Below, in pieces: positions 47,771 through 60,800 of a stretch of DNA of 64,000 nt. The first letter of the stretch is position 1. Each line of letters opens with the position of its first letter. The notes beneath the pieces were generated by a model, which worked only from the letters and a program-made list of their open reading frames with translations, had not been told where the DNA came from and did not search any database. Source of the stretch: Lepeophtheirus salmonis (lineage: Eukaryota; Arthropoda; Copepoda; Siphonostomatoida; Caligidae). The DNA is taken from NCBI RefSeq assembly GCF_016086655.4, contig NC_052138.2, positions 32,809,403-32,873,402 of the forward strand. Direction: 5' to 3'. The position numbers and the translations under genes were made by a program.

Positions 47771-50760
47771 ATGTCTCATAATATTTTATTATGCTTCATT
47801 TTTTAGCATACAATGCATCGTAATACAGAAATGTTAAGTTTAATAGTTAATAAATTATCATATTTTATATTCGTATCTTGCTTAGAAGATTATCAAAAGT
47901 ATAGAACAGTGGTTTTACAACTTGATTATTGACTTGCCACCTTTGAAATATGTTTAAAAAATAAAAATTATATTGAAAGGACACAATTCAGACTTAATTT
48001 GTTCACTCTTTGTTATGTTGTTATTTATGATATTTGATGGAGTATTATTGTTTATTTAAATATATACCTCTTCAAGTATATCTAAGTTAAGACAAAATCG
48101 TATGAAAATATATTTAAATCGTCAAAAGAAAGTACATATAAATAAATATATAATAACCTAATGATTTTATATTATTTAAATGACATCGCATATTCAACAA
48201 ATCCTTATAATAAACTTAGAAATCAGCTAAAATATTTTGTTAACAAGAGATAATCATTTGAACAATGAATATAGTATTAATTAACAACACGTTACATTAT
48301 AACAATGCAACAATATAATTACGCATTTCAAATCTCAGTCTCTATTATAAACTGATTATCAAGTGATAATATGTATTAGCATAGAATGGCTTCAACAACT
48401 CGTGCAAAATAAAATTTTCCTCTTCTTAAAAGTGTTTGTGACTTAACCGAAATTCAACTACGAAGATATGAAGATGTGATCTATTGCGTTTTATGCATAT
48501 GGTAAAATCAAAATCCTTAATTAAAAAATACTCTTTTCGGACGGAAATAAGGAAAATTGTAGCTATTAAAGACCAAGAAAAGATTGATTCATTTATCAAT
48601 GAATCACATAATTTATTTGATATTTCATCTTGTAAATGTAGAAATTTTCCATCATGTGTATATCCATTGACTAAGAACATTTCTCGTATGGAATAAAACT
48701 TCCTTTCCGATCAAAGAAACGAATGAAAAATGTTTATCGGTGTCCTAGGACAAGATAGCAAATGTTACCATGCAAGATAAAGTAATTAGGAAAAATAGAT
48801 TAGCACAATTAACTTTCCAAACACATCAAAAACTCCTTGCTGTGGATAAATAAAATTCATATGATACATTTTCTAACCTAAGTAGTAACAGTGACGAAGA
48901 TTTTTACCACTAAAATAACTCTTAAGAGGATAATACTAGAAGAAATAAAAAGTCCAATTAGTAATTTCAATGACACAATTTAATCATTGTCTTCATATGT
49001 AGTAGCCTTTGAGGGTGTGTCAGATAGAGGGATGCATTGCTATTTATTTAGGTGAGGCCTAGAGCATGTGTCCCTTAAAACCAGTACTTGCTCTAGTAAT
49101 TGTAGTGAAAAATAACAAAAATTCAACTGGTCAAATGTATTCCTATATAAAGTCAGAAAAATATTCATTTTTAGAATTATTTGGGCGTAAAACATTTATC
49201 GATCTCAATTCTATGTGTTAAGGAAATAGAAATATTTTATATGAAACTACTTATCAATATAATTAGAAATAAACCAAAATAAAATAACTAAACTTTTTAA
49301 ATTTAATATTCTTTGATTTAATAAAAATCAATATTTTTACAAAATTAAAACATGGAAAATTTCAATTGAATGTCGGCAGATAAAAAGTTATTTTTCACAG
49401 CTGCAATTTGACATACTGTTTTCTATCAGTACGTATCAACTTTTTATCAATTTCCAAAAAAGTGTTATTACCTCCTAAAACGGCCCACCCTACTGTACAA
49501 CCCATGGTCTGGGGTGTATTATAGCCTATTAATAGGGTTAAGAAATTTAACATAATAGGTTCAGCAATCCAATAAAAATTTTCAAGTGACAATATGGTCC
49601 GTTATATTAATAGGCTAGACATCCCTGATCTAGCATATTTTTCTTGAAATTCATATTGTATGCAGACAGCATGGGCCCTCAGGGACTTGAAATGATTAGG
49701 ATGGGGTGTTTTCTTTATCTCCTTCGGATCCAATTAGGCCTTTATGATAAAGCCCTTCTTCCTCTCCAACGGCATCAGCAAGTCCACCGAAAATTTGATT
49801 AGTTGTTTAAGTCCTGATACTGTAAAAGCCAATCACCTGCAATTTTTGATTTCATGCTCCGGAACGCCGATTATCGAAAATATAGATACTATAATAGGAA
49901 TCGTCGAGTACAACGGTACAACCGTCATATAAGCATTGTTTTGATTGCTGAGGAAATAAATATTAATAAAAACTTCTTTTTTTTTAAATCCATTAACAAT
50001 AGTGGATTATTTTATATGACAATTTTGCTTCAGTTTTTTCCAAAAAAATAACAAAATCTGGGCAATAAAGTGTTAGGACATAGTTGCAACACTAGTAAAT
50101 AGCTATTTGAGTACCTACTCAACAATTAACTTACTCTAACATGGAATGGGAAACAAAAAAACAAAGGTGTTTTGGTCCTTGTTACGTCATTCTCAGGTGA
50201 GAAAACGTAGATACGTAAATGGATAGTAGACAAATCCCATTGTTAGGCCTAATAAACATGACTCACTTTATATTCATATATACAAAATACAAGCACTTTT
50301 AATAGGTACTAAGGAACAACCCTTCTTCAAAACAAGATAGTAACATTATTAATAATAACAATACAATATTCAAGCTATGATAAACCTACATCTGCCCCAC
50401 TACTGCCTAAGAGTGCGTATGTGTTGACGCTACAAAGTGTAATTTGAGATGTTACATGTACAATGCATGTACGTATGTATTTATATATATATATTTTTTT
50501 TTTTTTCTTAGAAGTAGGAGAAAAAAAATATAATAATGTTCAATTATAAGGCTACAGCGTGTCTCAAATGAATTTTCATAAATATTAGCTATAATTATAA
50601 CTTGGGTTACGAGTTGTATTCGTTATTGGACGAGGCTCGTAAGTCACTGTTGTTTAATTTTTTGTAGTTTGCTTACATATATGAGGATAGCGGCACCACT
50701 TTGCAGGTATTATTGTGTATTAGTAGTTTGTATACTTATTTGCGTATTACGACAACTTAG
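47771..50760. other. AT-rich DNA with no supported gene
   Basis: 49630-49930 is less AT-rich and on the minus strand reads as a coding-like stretch (GGLADAVGEEEGLYHKGLIG followed by SEGDKENTPS) with stops. It may be a degenerate TE protein but I cannot assign it. The rest shows nothing. Confidence 0.3.
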
Positions 50761-51400
50761 TACAGAGTGGGGACCTAAAACTTGCAGTTACATTAAACTA
50801 CAATTGTAGGCCTCTTTTTTAATTTCGAGGTTTCATTAAGGGAACCAAACGATAGCTGAACTAAAAATAAACAGTTTTCGTTTTTATCAAAAGTCTCTAA
50901 GTGTACAACAGCAGAAAAGGTGACACGATTGCGATCTCCTCCTCGCCAGTTTTCATTTCTGAGAAGGCCTCAAAGACCATTGGCATCTCCATCCAGTATC
51001 AAGAATTCCATTACAGCCCCATACAGCCAAGAAAAACCAAAGCTTCGGCAGCAACAATGTGGCTGACTTTTAGACCTGCCTCCATGTGGCCATCCATCAG
51101 CCCCGACCCCAACCTCCTGGGCTTAACAGTTAGGGGTGCCTTGGAAAATAATGTTTTCCGAAACTCTCATTCTGTTTAAGATTTGCTCCTAGCTGCCATT
51201 ATGACAGTGTGATACCCCATGGACGCGGCTTTCCTCATCAAGACCTGCAAATCTGTTCCCCAACATGTTGAGGCTGGTATTGCTTGTGAAGGAGGACGTA
51301 TTGAATAAAAAATATAAATAAATAATGTGCTTATTTTTGAGTTGTCACATTGTTTTGTATGTTAGCCTAACTACTGCAAGTTTTGGATCCTTGCTCTGTA
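50761..51400 (+). mobile_element. Mar-A copy 4: best-preserved copy, 640 bp
   Basis: Left end TACAGAGTGGGGACCTAAAA and inverted right end TACAGAGCAAGGATCCAAAA are closely matching TIRs bounded by TA. One frame (50901-51179) runs from a helix-turn-helix relic (KASKTIGISI) directly into PASMWPSISPDPNLLGL, the third-Asp block of the DDE domain, and a C-terminal tail (VEAGIACEGG) follows after a stop. Because the frame crosses the deletion junction and stays open for 92 codons, it looks younger than the other copies. Confidence 0.75.
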
Positions 51401-54400
51401 CATCTGCTTAATTTTGCAGACCCTCGGGTTTTCAAATTTTTTTCATACCATATTAGTACAAAATAAATAATTATAGTAGTCAAAATGTGCGGAACGGCAG
51501 TGATAATGCTTTTACAAGTTACAACTGAGATATATTAACTTGTACAAGAAAATTGTACACTTATATTCTTACACACTTAAGAATGCACGTATTTTCACAT
51601 CTCTAGAATCAACTTTTACCTGATTGCGTTAAAAAATTTAAAAAAAAATACTAAAATGTCAGTCCAAATTTTTAGCTCAAATCTTGGAGCACTCGTATTT
51701 CAAGGAAGTACTGTATACTACAAACACAAATGAAACACTCTTTGTTTATGATGGAAATGTTGATGAGTCTTTCCTCACCAGGCTGCTGTTCTTAGGTGGG
51801 GTGTAATACTATACTTTTAATTTTTTTACCAGATATTATTTTTTCATCTTTTTTGTTTCTTGGTCAAGAAAAGACTTGTCAAAAATGATTACGTAGACAA
51901 AAGTGTCAAAAAGTATTTATTTATAAACTGTGTATTGCCTTCAACAACAATGTTTTGAATGTTTTTTGTTATCCTATTAAAAAATATCCGTCTTTAGAAA
52001 AACAAACATTTTGGAGCGTCAAATGATATTTTCTTTATTTATGTACATTAGTCATCATCACACGTGTTTCTCCAATCTTAATTAAGAAAGAAACAACTCT
52101 TGATAATAACAATAAGTGTTACAATTCATCATCAAACACACACACACACAAAAAAAACACGAAATCGGCTTTTAGAAAAAATAAAAGAAAATAGTGAAGA
52201 GGCAATTTTACTTAATTATGGTTTTATAGGTAGTAGACTATGTAGGTACAGAAGAAGAAGCAACTCACCTGCTCAAAAGAATTTTGTTCGTCTCAAGGTC
52301 ATACACATATGTAATATATAGGGTATTGTGTTACAGTTGGCATCATCGCCGCCATCATCAAAATAGCAGGAAATTGAATAAATGAAATCATGTGGAAATT
52401 TTGTTTCTTCATCTACCTATAATGCACAAATTGCTTAGAGTCCTCGCATTTTTTGACCAGGTGGGGTCATTCGAAAACCTAATATGTACAGAAATAAGTA
52501 CTATTAATACATAGTAGACGTCATGAAGGTCCTGATTTAAGGAGTCAAGTCATAAAACCACAATTCAAGAAAATAAAGAAGAGAATTCCAGTGGCAGGTG
52601 TACGACGTTCAGTGGTGATTCCATTTTTTATGAAATCATAAAAATATTTAATGAGAGGATCCCTGGGAGGGAACTGCCTTAAGGGAATGTTGATGACCAT
52701 TATTTCTACATAGGTACCCACCTATGAAGTAGATATATAAAGATATTTGAAGCTATTAATAAGGATAATAAAAATCATATAATGAAATTCAATTTTAGGT
52801 TAGTTTTTTTTAGGGGGGGGATAGAACTCATAGAATTAGAAGTATGAATACAACAATTTATTTCATAAAGTCTCGAAACCCTGTTTTTCTGGGTGTTTTA
52901 TAGTATTGAGAAACAAATTTCCCGACATTTGTTCATACAATACAGTTATGAAGATCCCACATTAGTCATTTGATAGTGTATAATTAGTTTAGAAGTCATT
53001 TTTATTTTATATTAGACAGATTTTGTCGGGTTTTTTTTAGATCCGGCTTAAGTGGGTTCTAGAGTATTTTATAATAAAAGCTTCCTCAATGAAATTATTT
53101 AAGTGATAAGTCTATTACATGCTGAAGATTCACTTGAAATATAGTTTTTAACAATTAATGCAGCCTTGTAAATGAAGTTTGTTGACAAATAATGAGGCCC
53201 AACCAAACGTGTGGGAATGTTTTGCTGATTTTTTTTTCGCCAAACGTACACATTGTCGATTTATACGATTATGATTCATGCTGTAATAATATGAAATTAT
53301 GATTCTTATTCATGTAACACCCATTAAGAACGATACAATATTTAATTATCTGCAACTTATTTAAATAATTAACTCATGATTAATTAATAATTGATTGATT
53401 TCGTAATGAGCATACTTCAATAGTTAGATACAACAGCTATTCCAAAAAAAATGATGACAAATACCCAATAAATAAATTAGAAAAAAGAGAGAAAATGCTT
53501 AAAGAGTGGAAGGAGTCAATAAAACACTCAATGATTGAGATTCAATGAACAATGCAAATGAATCAATCGTTTTGGATCGTATGTGTTAGACTGTTATGTA
53601 TCTGGTCAATTCCCGATCGACGCTCCTCTATCTCGAGGTGCTCTCTGTCTATAAATGACGACAAACATATTTATTCGTCACAATGTTCGTTCTGCAAAAT
53701 GACATTAAACAAAGGGGTTTTTAGCAAGAAGGATTTTTGGCAAAGTGTACTTATAATTGTACCTACAAATGACTATTTAATTAAAACTTCACCTTCTCAA
53801 ATAGGAATTTTGATTCGAGTTTAAATCCTTCACGAATAAATGAATATTGCAAGCTTTAAATATAGTTGTTCTTTTTAAAATATATGATAAAATATTAAAA
53901 TTCCACTGAATTGACTCCTTTCTATCTCATTCCAAAACTTCCCGGGACATAAGAAAGCCTATTATGTACAAACACAATATGTAATATAAACCTTTTTTGC
54001 GAGCCTGCTGCAAAATAAAAAATATCAACATGATTTTCACTCGTGGCACACATGATGATGATATCTTTTTAATTACAAGAGTCATGAAGTCTCAAATAAT
54101 ACCTAATAATTATAATTAAAACAGCCATTTTGAAAGGGGTTCAGAAAAGGCAAATAACAAAGAGCACGTGGAAAGAAAATGCTGCACAGGTGCTCCATGG
54201 TTTAATTTAACAAAAAAAAAAAAAACGCCAAACAATGTTGTTTGACTTTTAATAAAGTACATGATATAAAATTTATCCAAAATTAAAGGTTAATTACTGT
54301 TTTTTCGTCTTCTTTTTTTTTTCTTTTTTTTTTTTGAAACAATCATGACGAGTCTAATTATGAAGGAAGGGATCAAACAACCTGCTTCGTCGTCCATTAT

Positions 54401-54867
54401 GTGGGTATTGTATGCTTTAATCGATAGTTTTTCTGCTTTTTATTATTATAGCAGCGTTTGTTTGGAGATGGTTTTTAATTGCTTGCTTCTTCCAGAGTTC
54501 ACCTTTCTATTGCTTCTTCTTCTTGTATTTTAATTGAAGGTTTCAATACTTATATATATATATATATACATTAAGTACTTTTGGTTTCTTATGGTTTGAT
54601 GGGTCATCATCATCATAGCTACATGGTCTGGCCCCAAGGGCTCACTTTATCCGATGAAAAATGAGCAATAGATACATCACATAAATACATACTGCTTCGT
54701 ACATATAATGTTCTTAAGTAGGTATATTTTTCATTTTTTCTTTTTCCAAATAAGCAATTTTATGCCCAATGAAACGTAAACAAATTCCTCTTATTATTAT
54801 TATTATTGGGTGTGTGTGTTATGACCGATCAATCATCAGCTTCAATGCTCATTCGATAATTTTCATT
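51401..54867. other. AT-rich DNA with no supported gene
   Basis: It contains a short (CA)n at about 52136-52150 and (ATT)n at 54790-54806. 52430-52720 is less AT-rich but has no long open frame. ORFs 53552-53824 and 52100-52321 show no motif. Confidence 0.3.
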
Positions 54868-55660
54868 CTGTGGATGACACTTTTTATGGATATGTCGTCT
54901 ACATATATTTTTTAACTTGCATAGAATATTTTTACTGTCGTTATAAATTGCATCACAATTGAAGAGACTCCATTTTGGGGACTTAAAGTTAATAATTTTA
55001 TAAAAAAGATAAATTATCCATAAATCTTGATGAAACTCCAATGTGGTGATAGACCCATAGAATAAGCAGGGGCTTTAAGTATTTATTTTCTAAAAAAGGT
55101 CATTTGGCAGAAGAGTAAAAAATTTAAAAAAATAATAATAACTATATATATAATTCTGCAGACACCCCATGACAAAGAGTTATTTCCCTCCTCCTCTTTG
55201 CATTTTTTATTGTTATCACAATATAAAAAAATCATTTTATAAAAAATAAAAAAAAGAAGTTAAAATTTGGGAAGCAGATGATTCATTCAAATTTAGTCTT
55301 TTTTCAAAACTTAAAATTTTTTTGTCGTTTTGTAAAATTGTTTCTGTCAAATTTGGCATTTATAAAAACAAAAACATACTGTCGAAATTTTCAAAAAAGC
55401 CTAACGGCCTCCGTTCTCTCTGATAAAACTAAATGAGGCTCCTTTGATGACGTCACTATGATTTAATTTTCCCCGACTTCCACATTCAAATACATTTTTT
55501 CGCCTTTGTAACTCCATCAAATGGGTTTTAAAATACAGAAAAACTCAATACTACTTGATACAAATGATAAACACTGATACTTCAACTAAATCTAAATAAT
55601 ATATACTAAAAAATTCTAAATATTTTACTGTTTTTTTGGGATCGAGTAGGGGGAATAGAA
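54868..55660 (+). repeat. Dispersed repeat family F, copy 2
   Basis: Shares ordered blocks with 10152-10548 (ATAAATTGCATCACAATTGA, TTTATAAAAAAGATAAATT, CTTGATGAAACTCC, then TTGATACAAATGATAAACAC and GAAAAGTAGGGTAATTAGG). About 400-480 bp of extra sequence lies between the two halves, probably an insertion here or a deletion in copy 1. Confidence 0.5.
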
Positions 55661-55889
55661 AAGTAGGGTAATTAGGTAAAAATATCTTATTATCTCCATG
55701 GCAATAGTTAATTTATTGTCTTTAACACGGAAATAAGATTGTATTACCATTTAATAAGATATTTTTAATGGATATTGGGGTCAGATATATAATAAAACTA
55801 TACAATCGAAGGATACCATTTTTTAAAGACAGATAGGGTTAAGTGCTAGTATGTTTTGGTCACATTTTGACATTCAATAGTTTTCCTAA

Positions 55890-56567
55890 TCTGTATATAT
55901 ATTAAATGCGAGTTTTCTATGTTTGTATGTGTGCAAGTCCTATAATCACGGCCAAACCAATGAATGGAGTTTCCTAAAAAAAAATGATTTAGGCTTTTGA
56001 GGCTCCAAAAATAGTTTTTGCAACATTTTTTCCCCTTTTAAGGCCATGGCAGCCTTAAAATAGCCTTTTCTAAAAACGAATGTTTTGACAAATAAACGAC
56101 TATTTTATATAAAATAAAATATAAAGACCGTAAAATTTTTAAAAATAATTTTGCTGTATGTTGGTATGTTTCTTTGCACACTTTTTTAAAGGAGATTATA
56201 AGATTTAGAGAAGTAGAAAAAAAAAAGAGAGGATAAAACAAAGGATTTTTGAAAATAATATGAAAGATAAGTGAACGATAATTCAACTTGAAAATGTGTT
56301 CTCATCCTAACCTTATAATCTCCTTTAAAGAAAAGCAGAAGGGATCAGAATTAATTTTTATGTCTTAATACCCCAAGAAACGAGGAGCAAACCTACTCTT
56401 TCTTTTTATAAAAAAAAGTTTGCAAAGATACATACCAAAACCAACATACAGCGAGAATAGTTTCTAAAATTATTTGGTCTTTAGTTTTGTTTGATATTAA
56501 GCAGGATAATTATTAATTAATATTAAATTCTTAATATCCTGGGATACACAGGGCAAACCTACTCTAG
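55890..56567 (+). mobile_element. Helitron-like non-autonomous element with a large inverted repeat
   Basis: The left end A|TCTGTATATATATTAAATGCGAG, followed by GTTTGTATGTGTGCAAG and ACGGCCAAACCAATGAATGG, resembles Helitron 5' ends. The right end GGGATACACAGGGCAAACCTACTCTAG has a CTAG terminus, and a near copy (GGAGCAAACCTACTCT) lies at 56381-56400. The base after CTAG is A rather than the T expected of Helitrons. No Rep/helicase coding, so non-autonomous if real. Confidence 0.35.
56122..56476. repeat. Large imperfect inverted repeat (about 80-bp arms)
   Basis: The left arm (56122-56205: ATAAAGACCGTAAAA..., TGCTGTATGTTGGTATG, TCTTTGCACACTTTTTT, AAAGGAGATTATAAG) has its reverse complement at 56308-56476. 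There CTTATAATCTCCTTTAAAG and AAAGTTTGCAAAGATACATA...CCAACATACAGCGAG are split by about 70 bp of insertion. The arms would form a long hairpin in a transcript. Confidence 0.7.
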
Positions 56568-57689
56568 AATTCATGAAAAGGAATTGTCACAGTAATAATA
56601 TTTGGTTGTTTAAGCCGCCGAAATGACCGACATCAACAATGATGATGTAACATAAAAATGATATTTTGGGAAATTGTGTTTAACAAAAAAATGAGATGAA
56701 TAATAATTAATGGTAGGACTTGTTATGAGAACAATGCACTAATTGAATTTCTATTAATGATTGAAACATTATTAATATAACTAATCATAACTTAATTTAT
56801 ATTGTATAATCCTAATTTGTACACAACAGATATCTATCTCGTGTTTAAGTTAAAACTTGTGTTAGTAGATTGGTCAAGTTGAACTTGTATGTCAAATAAC
56901 ACTATATTTAATTATAGCACGAGCCATTTTAATTGCCAGCTATCAATAATTGCTACCTTGCATTTTGATATATTAATATTTTTATAATGTAGTACTTATT
57001 TACGAGTGAATGAATTGTGGAACATCAATTATCTAATTTATTATAGTTCAGTATTGCATAAGGGGTAGGATGTGATCCGAAAGTGTGTAACGAATTTTTA
57101 TATGGGGCTGTATTTAAATAATCAAAAATATAAATAATTTTTCATTTTCATCTCCGGTACAATAATAAAGAACTGTCAGAGCCTCGATTTAAAGAAAATT
57201 GAATGCATTCCGTAATCCAAATTCCAGTAAATTGATTTTTTTTTTAAATCAGGAATAGACGTATGAATGCCAAATGTCATGGCCGAAGGTAAGTTTGTAA
57301 ATCTTCAAATTGAATACTGCAGATTTACTTAGTTTCACTAGGAGGTCTTTGTATAAATTTTGCTGTCAAAATTTTTAATATTTTGTATCAAATCGATGAG
57401 AATTTGTGAAAAATTGTAATTTGTTAGTGAAAAGGTAGAACATGTAACAAATTATATAAAAAAATCAGTAATCAAAATGCAAAATTCATTCGGAAAATAA
57501 ATGTGAAAAATTGAAATTAGAGTTATAAGTTTTTTTTTTTTTTTTTGTCGAAATAACGTTTTTATAAAAAAAAAATATAATTTTATACAAAGTATTATCT
57601 CATAAACAATAAAAATTTATCCTAGTTAAAGATATAAAACCCATAGGTTCTGATGAACCACTCAACTATAGCCCTTGTCTTAGAACAGT
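56568..57689. other. AT-rich DNA with no supported gene
   Basis: No ORF above chance. A T-rich run at 57531-57546. Confidence 0.3.
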
Positions 57690-58310
57690 CAAGGGAATAT
57701 TAAGCAAAACATAGTCTAATATCAAGAGGCGAGCTGAAAATGATGAATGGAAGCATTGCTGATAAGATTCTTCATGCAGGAGTCATTTCTTTTAATCCTT
57801 TTGCTAATTTCCCAAAACAAGGCCCCGTCAATCCCTGTATTACAGGAGTAAGTTCAGTTGGAAGGAATTCCAAAAAGTACCAAGCTTGTTGTGGTCAAGG
57901 CGTCGTAAGAAACTTAATATGGAAGATGAAGAAATTAATCCGAAAATAATTCCCTCAAACCCCTTTACTTCGTAATTTTCAGTACATGATGGTTTACATC
58001 CTCAATATACACCGAAAGAAGCTGTGGAATCTTTATTCCACTTCTTTTATTAATGTGATCAAATTAGACCTTTAATGGTTATGATGAAGAGTATCATTGA
58101 CAATGGATTTGGTAAATACCTATATCAAGGCGTCGGATTGGCTCATTCCTCTTGCAATGAAAAGAGAAAAGGATTTCAAAGAGGAGGCAATCATATCAAA
58201 GACTCTTATAGTAATACATATATCCCTGCAAATCAAAAAGGACTCCTCTTTTTGTAAGTATGATCAAACAAATTGTAAGATACATGGCCTCCACAGATTT
58301 TAAACTATAT
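57690..58310 (+). pseudogene. Degenerate coding-like region of unknown origin
   Basis: Several short plus-strand frames adjoin with stops between them. They are 57740-57949 (NPFANFPKQGPVNPCITGVS), 57919-58050 (EDEEINPKIIPSNPFTS and YTPKEAVESLFHFFY) and 58075-58257 (IDNGFGKYLYQGVGLAHSSC). Composition is less AT-rich and codon use more balanced than in the flanks. I recognise no family; a decayed transposon or retrotransposed gene is likely. Confidence 0.3.
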
Positions 58311-60800
58311 TATATTTTTGTTATATAAAGGGAACTTCTCAAAAAGTAATATTTTCATCTCCGATGAGATATTTTCATGTATTTCCTGTCAAAGTAAGTT
58401 TTTTTTTAAATTTTAAATTATGCTAAATCCATGAAGAATTTAAAAAATTCAAATTCTTCTACGAATAGTATGTCAAATAGAAAAATAATATGTATGGACA
58501 TTGGACAATACATTTATATTTACAATATCATAAAATAATTTTGACATATGGAACTACGTAGCTCCATGGACAACGAGCTTGGAGAATTTTTTTTCTCGAA
58601 CTCAATGTGCCTAGGTTTGCATCTCAGTCGTTCGAAGAGAAGGATATATACATTATGTATATGTACTTTCTAGAAGATTCTTAGGCCATATAAATTAATT
58701 GTAATACTTCTATTTAATCAGTGCAACTCCATCTGACCAATGAAAGAAACATGTAAAAAAAATGAGGTATATAACCCTTCCTCTCTATCAAAGAACAATC
58801 CTAATAATGGACCTGCTGTAGAACACTAAAATTAGATTGAGGCAAAATGACCACATATAAATATGAGAACCCCTGCTATAGAACAAATATCAATTAGTAA
58901 ATTATACATTCAAATGTTTCATCTCATCTATTGGTTTTAACTTGTACGCAGTATATTATAAAATACCAATGCTCATTCTTTTGGGTAATTAAATTCAATT
59001 ATGCAAATATGGTGTCAAATTTTAAATATAAACAACAAACAAACAACAAATACATTTAAATGGTTCACCTAGCTCAAAACAACAAAATATGAAAAATGTC
59101 ACTCATAGCGTTCAAGCTTAGGAATATTTATGTATGGGTTTCTAAATAACTTTATTAATGAGGGGTATGTTGTTAACGTTAGTATTTGTAAACAAATAAT
59201 TTTGGAGTAGAAAAATATTTCAAAACAAAAACAAAGGAATATAACAATAGTTTATATTGGATTCTGGATCATGAGCAAAAGTGTCAAAAGGTTTTTTACT
59301 CATAGTAATACAAACATTTATATAGAGATATATATTATAATTAGGGATATGAAAATTGTAGATATCTTCGAAATATAAATCCAAAAGAAAAGAAAGATAC
59401 TTGCAACTTTGATGGACGATATTTAAACTACTGGTAGAGATCACTACTAAGGCATGCAGTTTGGCGAGGATGGAGGGCATAGTGAACAGGGCCATCAATT
59501 CGACAAGTTCTATTCACATCACTTATGTGTTTTTATGGCCTTGTGGCTAGGGACGGAGTCCTATTTGAAAACTTGATTGCCCGTGGGTTAGTTGGCCTTC
59601 AATTATTGAAAGTAAACTCTTTGACAATGGTACACATAATGGTTGAAGGCGGATTCTCTATGGCCATTGAGATGTCGAACATGAAGTCCACTGTCCTTTG
59701 TCAGATTTCCCCCCATAACTTCCGGGCTTCTTCTCAAGGCTTTTATTGTCGTTCATTAGCTACTTAATCTTGGTAATTATACGCTTAGACCATAGGACGA
59801 TACGGGAGATCTTATCATAACTCATTACCGCGTCAAAAAGCCGTGACACAATATATGTTTTGACCTCCATCACAATCCGGCTTTGTTCTGATGAAGAAAT
59901 GTGTTTTATAAGAACGGAAACAAAGCGGTAAATTATTTTATAAGTTAAAAAAGATTTACAAAATTTAAATCACGAAACTTCCAGCTATGGGCATTGGATA
60001 AGATGACATAGTATGATTTATATTTATTTTTGTCAAATAGGAATGATTTACATTTCTAATTTTTTTTAATATAACTTACTTCACAATATCAAGGACAGCA
60101 AGTTAATAGAAAGAGCTCAAGCAAGCAGTCTTATGAGACATTTTCACCGTACTGAAATTACATATGCACATAACTTAATCAACTCTTTTAATGAATGAAG
60201 TCATCATCCAACACATACACCCAAAATAAAAGGTCAAATTTGCATAATTTTTAATTACAACCCCCAGCTTACATCATCATCATCAATGACATAAGAATAA
60301 AATGAGGTTTTTCCCAGGGACCTCCCCTCCTCATAAATAACTCTCCTCTTTAACAATCTAAATATTTTATTTTTGGCTTTTTTTTATTATTATTATTTCT
60401 TCATCCTTTTGAGTAAAAAAAAACAAAAAAAAACACACAACTCAAAACTATGTTTTTATATATATGTATATACAAAATACCAAATAAAAAAAAGTCACGT
60501 CACCTCCCTTTGGATGATGCAGGGAGCACTTAAAAAGCAAGCTAGTAGCGTCGTTTTTCTACGTGATGTTTGTTTTGATTTGAATATAATAGGCGCTTTA
60601 TTCTCTCTCTCAATAGAGAGGAGAGACTTCTAGTTATGAATTTTAATTATTTACTTATTATTATAATGAGGTGCTATGAACAAACCAAACATGATTAGAA
60701 AAATTATACTCGATATACATATATATATTGTGTATACATAATATTAAAAAATAAAAGAAATAGGGAGGAAAAGAAAAAAAAATCATCTGTCGACTCCCAT
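58311..60800. other. AT-rich DNA with no supported gene
   Basis: 59450-59900 is less AT-rich and holds an 80-codon plus-strand ORF (59525-59767) plus text with TE-like character (CAAAAAGCCGTGACACAAT, CTGATGAAGAAATG). No motif is firm on either strand. Confidence 0.25.
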
